From Asterochloris sp. CNOR1 (lineage: Eukaryota > Chlorophyta > Trebouxiophyceae > Trebouxiales > Trebouxiaceae), in NCBI GenBank assembly GCA_963969365.1, contig OZ017752.1:1116001-1180000 (forward strand): a stretch of DNA of 64,000 nucleotides, given 5' to 3'. Within the stretch, counting starts at the first letter, position 1. Every line of letters begins with the position of its first letter. Position numbers and translations under genes: made by a program. The notes under the pieces are model-generated. The model had not been told where the DNA came from and searched no databases. It saw only the letters and a list, made by a program, of their open reading frames with translations. Shown in pieces: positions 53,801 through 64,000 of this stretch.

Positions 53801-56800
53801 TTGCGCTGTTCCTGGAAGCGAGGGTCGATCATGCTGACGCGCATGTGCTCGCTCATCTGATCCACAGGGATCAGTTCCCCGGTGATGGGGGACACCACAA
53901 ACTTGGTGGGGTCGTGGGCACGCGCCCTGCAAGCAGGCTGGCAGATTGAAAGGGCTGCGCATTCTTGAACTACAGACTTCCTGCACTGCGTCAGGGGGCA
54001 GATGCACCACCCAGCCAGGCATGCAGGTGCCAGCAGGAGCAGGGCTGGGGTTTCAGAGAGGGTCATAACCCCACAGCGCCACTGCAAACCCACTGAAAAG
54101 GCGCAGGCAGGTTAAATCATAGCCGCTGAGAGTCCCAACAGGCATAACACACAGGCAGCATAAGCTTTCAGAAACAAGTGCAGCCTCTTTCGCCTGACTT
54201 TCAGCCGGTGGAGGCTTTTTGCCCCCCCCCCCCCCACCCCCCCCACCAGGGCAGTATGAAAGCGCAGCCACAGATGACATCCAGCCCCCCCACCTGACGT
54301 CTGGCCGCTGGTAGTTCTTCACGATCTTCATCTGCGGCTCATCTTCCATATCCACATCCATGTCCATGTCCATGTCCACCTCCTCAGGGGCTGCAGCGGG
54401 CGCTGGGGCAGCAGCTGGAGCTGCTGCAGGGGCAGGCGGCAGTGTTGTGGGCGCCGCCGCCGGCTCTGCTGGCTGCTGTTCAGCGGGCATGGGGGGAGGG
54501 CCGTCCCCATTGGCCTCCGCAACCAGCGCCTTCTCCTCATCGGTCATCCTCACCTGCGCAGCAGGGCAAGCAAAGACTGGGTGCCTGGTGTGACTGGCTC
54601 TGATGTTGAGGCAGTGCTGTCTGCCATGCTGTATGGCAAGCAGTGCCTGGTAATGTGGACAGCTTGGAAAGCTGGCAGCATGCAGGAGGCTCACAGAGGC
54701 CACTGGAGGCCAGTGACCAGCTGGTGCCATGGGGGCATTGCACTATGCTACTTGTTGACTGCAGCCTGCACAAGCTGGTAGCAGAGCGCATCAATGCAGC
54801 TGATGGCAAGCATCAGGGCTAGCAAGCACATCTGCATTTGCAGGGCAACGTTGGCCGGCACACACCTCTGGCGGGCCCTCCCCGTTTGCCACGACGGCAA
54901 ACTCCTCTGCCTGCTGCCCAGCCTTGTTGAGCAACTGCACGTCCTTCAGCGTGATGGGGGCCGGCAGCTCATCATCCTCGTCGTCATCGAACTCGATGGT
55001 CTCCACCACAACAAAGTCATGCCTGCACAGCAATCTGGAGGTTTCAAGCTGTGTGGGGCCTCTTGGTGTCCATGCCTCCACAGCAGAGCCGCATAAGCTA
55101 AACAGCCTATCTGTGGGCAGTGCTTCACAGCTATGGGCACAGTGAGGCGGCCACTTGTTTGGAGGCCTCAGCGCTGGTCACACACTGGCACCAGTGGTTC
55201 CTCTGGAGCTGCTGCGCGGCTGCACATGCCCAGCAATGCCCTGCCAGGCTCACCAGTCAATCTGCTGCATGGCCACCCGTTCCGCCTCAGCCTGTTCGGC
55301 CTTCTGCTTGGCCTCCAGATCCGCTGCCTTCTCATACTCCAGGCGCTTGAGGCAACGCTCCAGAATTGAGGCCCTGCAGTACCAGCAGAACACTGAGGCT
55401 ATCTGCAAGCGCTCGAGGCACTCCTGCAGGGCCAGCAATGCAAGAGGCAGCCAGCAGTGCTCCACCCTACCACCAGAAGGGCCCAGGCTAGTGATGCAGA
55501 ATGCAGCCACTTGTGCAGGTGAGCATGCTTCAAGGGGCAAGGTTGGGGACAGATGTGCACATCTGCCAGCTCCCTGTCCGTCTCAGGCCTCCTTGCATGT
55601 GCCCAAAAAGGCACCTATAGCTTCAACAGGTCGCAGGTAGCAATCTCTGCAGACTCGTGCAGGGTGCTGCCCCTGCAAGGCTGCCCCTGTATTTGGTACA
55701 AGCGGAAGGCGCTTGAGCATATCCAGCATGCAGGGCTCAAGTTAAAGCTCAACCCCCACAACGACGCGGGGCACTGCTGAGATGCCCCATACAAAGCGCG
55801 TGCTGCGGCAGGACTGCCAGACGCTGAAGGCCTGACCTGTCTTCTGCATCGATGCGAAGGCGCTCCAGCAGGCCCTTGGCCTCCTTCTCCGGCATGAGGA
55901 CACGCGAGTAGGCATCACACAGGGCAGTGAAGAAGCCAAACAGGCTGCTGTTGGGCTTTAGGAAATAGAACTGGGGGTTGCTGTGCTCAGCCTTGGCCAG
56001 GCCTGCAGCGGAGGGGTGAACTGTGCTCGGGCTGCGTGTTCAGGTGCCAGAGCCGTGGCTATGTCTTGATGCATTCCCTGTGCAAGCTTTCAGGAGGGGT
56101 ACCACAGCATTGCGACCTCAACATGGGGCCTCTATTGAGGAACTTGGTAGCCGATAGCGATTGCCTGTACACACCCCCGTCCCCTTTGTCCTCTGGATGG
56201 GCCTGCCTGCATTGGCCCACAGCTGACCTGTCAGGAACCCGCTGCCGTTCCTTGCCACGTGCTGTGCAGTGAGCTTGATGAGGTCCACCATTTCATATGC
56301 CAGCCCCTCGGGCACAGGCACTGAGAACTTCTCAGGCTCCGGCTTCTCCAGAGGCCTCTGGGACTGCGCAGCTGCCACCGCCAGCGCCTTGCCAGCCGCC
56401 TGCTGCTGCAGCTCTGAGGCCTGCTCGGCCTGCTGGGCTGCAGTGGCAGGCTTGGCACCGTCTGTCCCCGCCTGAAACTGGGCCACCTGCAGGCAGGCAG
56501 CCAGATGGGAAGGACAACTCACTCCAGTGTTGCCACCTGCGGCAGACAGGTCTGGTGGCAGGAGTGCAATGAGCCTGAGAATGCTGAAGTGGAAGCCAGC
56601 GCCGGGCCTGAGTTGGGCAGCTGTGCTGAGGTTGCAGGCATCCCTGTCTTGGCTGTGCAGATTCCTGACACTAGGGCCTGTGTTCTTGAGCAGGCTGCAG
56701 CTGCCAGCCTGCCATAGTCACCATGTGCTTGTAGTATGGGTTGTAGGGGGTGCCTGGCCGCAAAAAGTCGAATTTGGAGTTCTGGGCCTCCCGCTGCAGG

Positions 56801-57273
56801 ATGTGCCCCTCAAACTGGGTGCCTGCAGTGTGCAGGCTGAGGCTGAACAGCTGGCTTGAGGTGTCAACATGCAGGCTCACATGGTGTGCAAGTGGCAGTT
56901 TACACAGCAAGCACTGCTCCACTCCACAATCATCTGCAGTGCTGCCCCAAATGCACTGCTTACCATTTTTGGCCACAAACTGCGCTGTCTTGTCCACAAT
57001 GGCCCTGATGTCAGGCGCCGGTGTGACCAGCCCAATCGCGTGGGTCTGAGTGTCCACGACATGCTTCAGGCCTCCAAGCTTGGGCTTTGGCAGCACGCTT
57101 TTTGTCTCCCCCACAGCCACAATGGCCTGAGTGCTGTTCTCAGCTGCAGCAATGAGGACTACACAACTGAACAATCTTGTGGAGACGGCATCATAAAACT
57201 GAGACTGCCAGCATGTAGACAGATCTCCAGAAGGTCCCCGGATGCCATGGGTCTCACCTGCAACCATGGCCAC
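50887..57273 (-). CDS. SF3A1: SF3A1, splicing factor 3A subunit 1 (SF3a120/Prp21)
   Basis: SF3A1 is a U2 snRNP subunit needed to form the A complex. The gene is traced end to end. Exon 1 (57273-57258) codes MAMVA and joins in phase to AENSTQAIVAVGETKSV. SURP module 1 is PAPDIRAIVDKTAQFVAKNG and KFDFLRPGTPYNPYYKHM. SURP module 2 is YEMVDLIKLTAQHVARNG and SNPQFYFLKPNSSLFGFF. The middle region holds RCLKRLEYEKAADLEAKQ and an acidic Pro/Ala stretch. The conserved block KFVVSPITGELIPVDQMSEH to KKRPDVFG follows, then EEVGALVGESIKESRISGG and Pro-rich exons (PPPMQRPPMPPPPMMGMRPP). The C-terminal ubiquitin-like domain (EQLNGQILEVEVGTLSDT) ends LKERGGRKK at the stop, 50887-50889, identical to the known eukaryotic SF3A1 ending. 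About 14 exons are seen. Confidence 0.95.
54222..54244 (+). repeat. poly-C tract
   Basis: A run of 14 C, one A and 8 C lies in an SF3A1 intron (G-rich on the coding strand). It is likely a slippage-prone homopolymer and its exact length may be a sequencing artefact. Confidence 0.85.
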
Positions 57274-57502
57274 AACTGAGGGGGAGCACTGGGCTCCTTT
57301 CCTGCCCTCAGCTGCTTGGATAGGAGTGAAATATACTCAGATCACCACTGGGGCAGCTCTCCAGCGGGTCAGAGGTTCTGCTCTCCGGCGGTGAGGGTCA
57401 GTTGCATTTAGAATCCCTGCATGCCACTTGTCTTCTGTCCTGTAAATCGCAACCTTGACATTGGGCTGCCTGGTCGCTCAGCAAGGCAGGTGATCTGGCA
57501 GA
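57274..57502. promoter_or_regulatory. divergent promoter region between SF3A1 and NDUFAF2
   Basis: The two start codons are about 230 bases apart and face away from each other, so a shared promoter is likely. No specific element was recognised. Confidence 0.4.
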
Positions 57503-58672
57503 ATGGCCCACAAGGGTGGCCTTGCCACTAGGGCCTATGCAATCTTTGAGAAGCATGTGCTGAAGAGGGAGCTGTGTGGTGTGGACGTTGAGGGTAACAA
57601 GTACTACAAGATGTTTGACAAGAACATCCTGGATGAGGCCAGAGAGCGGAGGTTTATGTTGACTCCTACTGGTGAGCTGACAGGGCACTTCTGCAAAGCC
57701 CGACCAGCTCCAGTCAATGCCCAAGTGTTGCTGCAGGGCTGTATGATCCTGCTGCTGTGCCGCCAGAGTGGCTGCAGTGGCTGCGCAAGCGTAGGCAGGA
57801 TGCCCCAACCCAGCTCGAGGTCGACCAGTGAGCAGTGCTTGCTTGTCAGAACAGGCTGGCAGCTGGCTCATGGCCCCACCAGGCCTGCACGGAATGCCTG
57901 TGCAGGATGACACGGCATCGGGAGGTCGTCCAGCAGCGGTCTGCCGCATTGGCAGAGGAGGAGGCAAAGCGTAAATTCAGGGTGAGCTTCTCTGGCGGCC
58001 TGGCCCTGCACAAAGTCTGTGGCTGCAACTTGGCAAGAGCTAGACATGGTAGTCTGTCCTAACTTCAGGGCCCCTGCTAAACTCATAGGCCAGTCCTCAC
58101 ACTGCAATGCCAGCATCAAGCATCATGTGGGCTCCTGCCAAGCTCATAGGCCAGAGATATGAGGAGCCGGCTGTCCTGCAGCGGCCATGGCATATGTCTC
58201 AGTGGCCCCTTACAGGCGGGGTGGGCCAATAGCCAAAGTCTTGACACTGCAGTCGTCACTGATGCAGATCGCAAGCTTGGGCGCAGAAGGATCTCGAGAG
58301 GCCGCAGGCGGGCCCAACATGCAGCGCTTTGTGGATCAGTTGACTGGGAAGGTCAGTGCCTCGCCAAGCTCTGTATGGTCTACTCCAACATGCTCCAACC
58401 TTAAGCTGCTTGCAGGGGTTTGCAGGGGACGCAGACCAGGTGACACCGCAAGAACCGCAGCCTGAAGGAGGTGGGTTGCGTCTTTCTCCAATGTCATATT
58501 GAGCTGCACTGCTGACAACCTCTCTTGCTGTGCAGGCAGCCCACCTCATGTAGAAAATGTACAGCATGGAAGGTCTCCCACTTTGGATGGCAAGCAGCAG
58601 CAGGCCTCTGTCAGCCAACCCACAGACGACTTTAAGCCAGAGGCATGGCGCCCTGGTGGTAATCGCGGCTAG
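57503..58672 (+). CDS. NDUFAF2: NDUFAF2 (B17.2L/mimitin), mitochondrial complex I assembly factor
   Basis: NDUFAF2 is a matrix chaperone, a paralogue of the complex I subunit NDUFA12, that stays on late assembly intermediates. Approximate exons are 57503-57672, 57739-57830, 57905-57980, 58254-58351, 58419-58470 and 58535-58672. Diagnostic parts are VGVD-like VDVEGNKYYKMFDKN near the start, then YDPAAVPPEWLQWLRKRRQD and APTQLEVD. The C-terminal end reads QPTDDFKPEAWRPGG, close to the family ending. The charged linker between (VVQQRSAALAEEEAKRKF) is typical. The start at 57503 gives MAHKGGLATRAYAIFEKHVL. NDUFA12 itself is less likely because of the extended C-terminal tail. Confidence 0.88.
58074..58154 (+). 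repeat. short direct repeat in NDUFAF2 intron
   Basis: TGCTAAACTCATAGGCCAG (near 58074) recurs as TGCCAAGCTCATAGGCCAG (near 58136) within the same intron. Confidence 0.7.
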
Positions 58673-59011
58673 CCAGATACTTGACATGCCCAGCAATAGA
58701 CCTCAGACTGACCCGTCCTGCAATCTCACAATGCCAGATGCTGCCCAGTGTGCAGCTGAACCAAGCTCTCCAGTGCGCAGCTGCCAAGTTCCTGTTGTCA
58801 CGAGCCATTTAATCGGTCGATAGCAAGGTCAACAGCAAGCGGAGTTTTGGCGGGTATACCCGATGCTGCGGGCCGGGGGACAGACAACATGCCTTGATGC
58901 AGGCCAAAGAAAGGTGCTGCATACAACCTTTCCAGGTGAAAGGGAGAGAGGAGTTCGGACAGCTTGTTGTCAAAGCCATCACAGCCTGCTGACTTTGATG
59001 CTGTCATGCAG

Positions 59012-59914
<903 letters not shown>

Positions 59915-60494
59915 ACAACAACACTGCTCCCTGTAACAGTCCACTCTCTCAGCCCGTCTGCACAAACTGCAGCTGCAGGCCCAGTCGTGGAATGTACGAC
60001 ACAGGAGGTCAAAGTGGTCAACTCCAGGGGTTAGGTCACTATATCACATGCTATGTGACACCCCGCAACGTTTCACATTGTCTGGGTGCTGCAGACAGGC
60101 CATACCCACATATGACATCGTTCCACGTGTTACAAGAGAAGCAGGCCAGCGCCGACACCTTGAGCTTTGAGCTGGACTCAGTCAATGTATGTTGATGTGC
60201 AGGTGTGCACAGACATATGTTCACAGGAGGAAGGCCTGCCTCAGAGCACCCGAAACCAGATTAGTAGTATGGTCCTGGGGAAAACATGTCTGAACAGGGG
60301 CAATCAAGGCATCTATGGTATGAACCTTGCAAAGCCTTGCACCTATCACATGCATAAGACCCTCTGTAGGGCTAGACAATGGTTTGTTCGAGGTCCCCTT
60401 ACGGCATCCTTGCACAGCAGAAGCCTACAAGGAAGGGCAAGCTTGTGCTTCAGCAGAGCCAACCAGTTTGTCAGACCTGTTCATATAGCATCCT
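59915..60494. other. convergent 3' intergenic stretch
   Basis: This separates DPCD (+) from the kinase-like gene (-). Short open frames are present, but none shows a domain or plausible splicing. It is AT-richer than the genes and probably holds both 3' UTRs. Confidence 0.45.
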
Positions 60495-63388
60495 CTAGTC
60501 AACTTCTATTGCTGGCGCAAACTCTTTGCAGACCTTACGCACATCATCAGGAGTGACCTGCACTTTGTATCTCCTCATGGTGTCAGGAACAGGCTGATAA
60601 AACAGGTCTCGCAGGTTCAGAAGTAGAGGCCTAGGCATCTCTGCCATGCAATGCTCATCATCCTGCCTTTGCAACAGCTGGGTCAAGCGCTGCTCCTTAG
60701 CCCTCTGGATGGCGGGTGGGGGGTTTCTGAAGTTGACAGCTTTCCCATCAGTGCTGATGTGCAGCACACTGAGGTACAGGCCCTCCAACATGCTGCAGAC
60801 TGTGTGAGCACCACCGTCCAACACAGACAAAGGCGAGTACAGCATTGTCCCCGTGATTTTATTGGGGGCACCACCATCGCTGTGGCGCTTCTCCGTCCAG
60901 TCGTCCTTTGACATCTCCTGCATATTGCAAGCCACATTGGCCAGCATGCACACTTTGTTATGCAAGCCAGCTGAGGCAGCATGCCAGGTCCAGAACCAGC
61001 TGTGGCTAGGCTGTAGAGTGCTGGTGTCGGTGCCAAAGACAACAAGTCAGGACGTCATTCAGAAGTTGATGCTAGCAGACAAGGTCGGGTCACTTCAGCA
61101 CTGACCTTGCCGGCTGAGAAATCATAAGGAGGCCGCGCTTGTCGATGTGTCCAACGTTGTTGGGCTTTAAGTCCCAGTGCGCTATGCCTTTCTCAACTGA
61201 ACCCTCGATGGCTGTCGCAATGTCCGCTACAACCTGCACAGATCCTGCTGACCTTGGCGGCAGTAGACAAGCAGCACTGAAGGTGACCCCGCAGCAGGTC
61301 TGCTGACTTGATGTCAACGATGTGATCCACAAAGCCATCTGCACATGGCAATGCATGACCAGCACAAACTCCTCACCTGAGCGAACAGTTGAGGGTCATC
61401 GCACCACAGGCGCCACCAGGATGGCGTCCCACGTCCTTCCAGCATGATTGCAGGGCCCCATCTCAAGCAGTCTGACAACCCGTCGGACCCCCAGCAGTTT
61501 GCGGAGCAGTGTCCCCTACAAGCATGGTATGACAGTGGACTGAGATCAGAGCAGAGCAGAGCAGAGCAGAGCAGAGCAGAGCAGAGCAGAGCAGAGCAGA
61601 GCAGTCCAGAAGTGTTTACCAGCTACAGCAAGGTGATCTGGTCACCACAGCAAGGAGGTCTGGTCACTTGACATTGCCCAGGAGGTGCAATACAGAGGGT
61701 CACCTCCTTGTCTGAGTTGTGCAGTTTCAGCACTGCGTCGCCGTGGTACTCGGTGGACTTGGCTGTGACCTGGTACACGTGACTGCCATGCCCATGTGGA
61801 GCTGTCCCATAGCGCAGCAGCTGCGCCTCACTGATGCTGTACTGGCCAAGCTGCTTGACGGAGCACTCATCCATCTGGAAGCCCAAGTCCACCTCAGGCG
61901 TGTTAAGCAGTCGCACCAGCAGCGAAAAGCCGGCCGACTCTGAGCAGAAGCTGAGCAGCTGTGGGCCGCTTCTGAACACCTCTATGCCAGTGAGAGCTCT
62001 GGGCACAACCCACACTACCTCTAGTGTCTCCATGGTCAGGCTGACTGCCACCACAAGCTTGCGCTTGGGCTGCAGGTCCAGCACACGCCGGCTGCGCGTG
62101 ATCTGCTGACCCAGCATTGTGCTGCGTTCATGAGTGCCATTGCTGACGTTGAACTCCCACAGGACAACGACCTGTGGCCATGCTGTCAGAGGCGAGTGCA
62201 GACTACACGCATCTGGCTGTGCATCTGGCTGCTTGAGGCCTGTTGCCCTGCTGTATGTGTCCTTGATGAAGGGACCCCTGTCAACAGCCCGCCTCGCAGC
62301 TTGCAACACCTTCATTTCTGTGGGCTGCATGTGGGGCTCCTCCTTGACGTCACCATTTGCATCTTTGGGGGTGATGGCTGTCAGCGTCGGGGCACGCAGA
62401 GACCGGGGGGGCAAAGGAGCGCCATCACTCCTGCGCCTTTTGGCGCTGCCACCTGAACAGCAGAGCCAAATGGCAAACAGTGCATGTCTACATCGCCTGA
62501 CTTTGTAGATCATAGACATTTCAGCGCTCCTCATGGGGCTTGAAGCAACATATCACCTGCTCACGGCAGGCACTTATGTGGAGAGGCTGACAGCAGGCTC
62601 AACCTTGACGTGCACTGGGTTTGACTGGGGAGTCCTGCTCAGCATCTTCAGGCAGTGCATGGGCTCACCGCTGCTGCCCGACTGGCGCCTCAAGCTGGCT
62701 CCTGGCTGAGCCAGGGATGGGAAGGCGGCGTAGACTTCCTGGCATACCAGCTGCATCAGCTCGTCATCTTGAGCCACCAGGAAGGTGGGCGTTGCCACCT
62801 CAGCTAGTTCGTCGTAGCGCTGCACAGCAGGAAACAATTGCTCTGCTGCCAGGCCAGGTGGCTGGTGGTGTGGTCCGATGGGCCTGCGAACTTTGCAGAG
62901 AGCAGCACGTGCTGGTCTGCATTAGTCGCAGGCAGACCCTTGCAATCAACAGCAGCCTGTAGGTTGCACCTACAAACAGGTGACCTTGCGCCTTGCAGCC
63001 AGGGGCCCACCAAAGCATGTCAGCAGGATGGACAGAAGAGCATCTGCAGGAAACACACCTTCCCAATGTCAGCTTCGGCTTGGGAAGTCTGACTAGCCCT
63101 GTTTAGCTCCGCCTGCAGCGCAGCCAAATGCAGCTGCAGCCGCGCGTCACGCTCTGCCTGCTGCCTCCTGTCCTCTGCCTGCTGCAGGGTCAGCTTCTTC
63201 AACTGCTCCGCCACTTCGTCGGTTGCTTTCCATCCTGCAGACGCATTGGGCTGTCTCAGATGAGGGGCAGATGAAAGAACAGGTGCAGTCTGGTAAGGAC
63301 ATGCTTGGACATGCCACAGAAGGACAGGCCAGGATTCAGATGTTCTGGGTTCCGTGTTGAGACAGCCGCTTCCTGTAGCGACAGCCAT
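60495..63388 (-). CDS. FunK1-like protein kinase or pseudokinase
   Basis: The start at 63388 (MAVATGSGCL) is one choice. Another possible first exon begins at 63838 (MGCSLCVGSPDG). A coiled coil comes first (AEQLKKLTLQQAEDRRQQAE), then RYDELAEVATPTFLVAQDDE, a basic/Pro exon from about 62455 (GSAKRRRSDGAPLPPRS), and a long exon ending near 61705. That exon contains a nucleotide-loop-like stretch (GTAPHGHGSHVYQV) and DAVLKLHNSDKE, with a candidate catalytic Lys. The loop exon (about 61230-61105) reads KGIAHWDLKPNNVGHIDK, then GLLMISQPA where DFG would be expected. The last exon (60905-60495) has NKITGTMLYSPLSVLDGGAH and LEGLYLSVLHIST, as in fungal-type FunK1 kinases (GT-ws-LL, then DLES-Y). Asp and Asn of the HxD/N loop are kept, while Arg of HRD and Asp of DFG are not. 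Confidence 0.6.
61551..61600 (+). repeat. microsatellite (GCAGA) x10
   Basis: Ten uninterrupted copies of a 5-base unit lie in an intron of the kinase-like gene, just upstream of the kinase exons on the minus strand. The length is not a multiple of three, so it would break a frame if it were retained in the transcript. Confidence 0.95.
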
Positions 63389-64000
63389 TTCGTGTAGCCA
63401 CCTTTACATATGAGTTGTGAGCCGTACTCAGCTACAAGCTACAGAGCCTTCACCAGCCTGGGGGCATGGCCACTGTCAGTGCCTCTTGTAAGGCGTACAA
63501 TGGCAACCGCATGCTAGCTGCGTACAAAGGTGCTGCTCTTAAGTTCACTTGGGCTTTTTACCCCTTTGCCTGAAGAAAGCCACTTAGATGGCCCAGATAC
63601 ACCTATGCTGGTGCTGCAGCACTCAGCAAGAAGTAGACCATGGTGCAGATGTGTTAAGGCTTGTGCACGCATTGCCCTTGTTTGCCGCCTGCCTGCTTGA
63701 GTCACATAGAGACAGCACCTCACCTGGGCAACTCTGTGTTAGACCGAGTGACTCAGAGGGAGCTGCCACTCTTACCTGTGAGCTCATCTCATTTGCAAAC
63801 GTCCCATCAGGTGAGCCAACACACAAGCTGCAGCCCACTTGAAGAATCCCATCACAAGGTGATCATGCCCAGGCCTGGCCATGACCCTGGTGTCCCACAC
63901 ATCACAAGAAGGCACAGCACATGATTACCATGGTGGAGAGGGCATCTGCTGCCGGCTATCACGTAGGCCTGCTCTTTGCAGCAGCACAAGCAGCAAGCCC
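63389..64000. other. 5' side of the kinase-like gene, window edge
   Basis: A minus-strand frame starting at 63838 (MGCSLCVGSPDG) runs to a GTAAGA donor near 63775 and could be the real first exon. No other exon-like segment with a recognisable domain was seen up to the window edge. Confidence 0.3.

Noticed and set aside
54222-54244. Poly-C tract as a functional element
   Set aside because: It lies in an intron and is a simple homopolymer. Slippage or sequencing error explains it well enough.

Overview
This is a nuclear fragment of an intron-rich eukaryote, most likely a chlorophyte green alga, possibly a trebouxiophyte. Its genes are split into many short exons with GT-AG introns that usually end in TGCAG. 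The gene content fits the green lineage: an EHD protein with its EH domain at the N terminus (the plant arrangement), a DA1-type LIM peptidase with ubiquitin-interacting motifs, imidazoleglycerol-phosphate dehydratase for histidine synthesis, and an algal DGAT2. I saw no bacterial operons, rRNA, tRNA or CRISPR. All exon joins were made by eye from reading frame, splice dinucleotides and remembered family motifs, so exon edges are approximate and some first exons are missing.

Layout: PEX1 peroxisomal AAA ATPase (+, 1-6697, 5' end cut off); DGAT2-like acyltransferase (-, 6954-9834); secreted or membrane trypsin/V8-like serine protease with a transmembrane helix (+, 10161-13359); a C-terminal exon of an unrecognised gene (-, 13777-13902); an Ala-rich FG-motif, nucleoporin-like protein with an acidic tail (+, about 14199-19564); DA1-like ubiquitin-regulated peptidase (-, 19919 to about 26450); EHD endocytic ATPase (+, 27054-33880); imidazoleglycerol-phosphate dehydratase (+, 34143-35766); tail-anchored cytochrome b5 (-, 36052-36870); a short LRR-like gene or relic (+, about 37180-37922); a kinesin-1-like motor (+, about 38600-41462 or further); a membrane-anchored MORN-repeat protein (-, 42887-45196); a 1.2 kb gap; a secreted coiled-coil and Cys-rich protein (-, 46372-50677); splicing factor SF3A1 (-, 50887-57273); complex I assembly factor NDUFAF2 (+, 57503-58672); DPCD, a cilium-associated protein (+, about 59012-59914); and a FunK1-like (pseudo)kinase (-, 60495-63388).

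The genes form no single pathway. They are housekeeping functions (peroxisome biogenesis, lipid synthesis, endocytosis, amino acid synthesis, splicing, respiratory chain assembly) mixed with lineage-specific surface and signalling proteins. The most unusual structural signal is a recurring one: in several unrelated genes the edge of an exon, together with its splice site, has been copied into the adjoining intron. This is seen in PEX1, EHD, the kinesin, the MORN gene and the coiled-coil secreted gene. The best candidate for an undescribed protein is the secreted coiled-coil gene at 46-51 kb.
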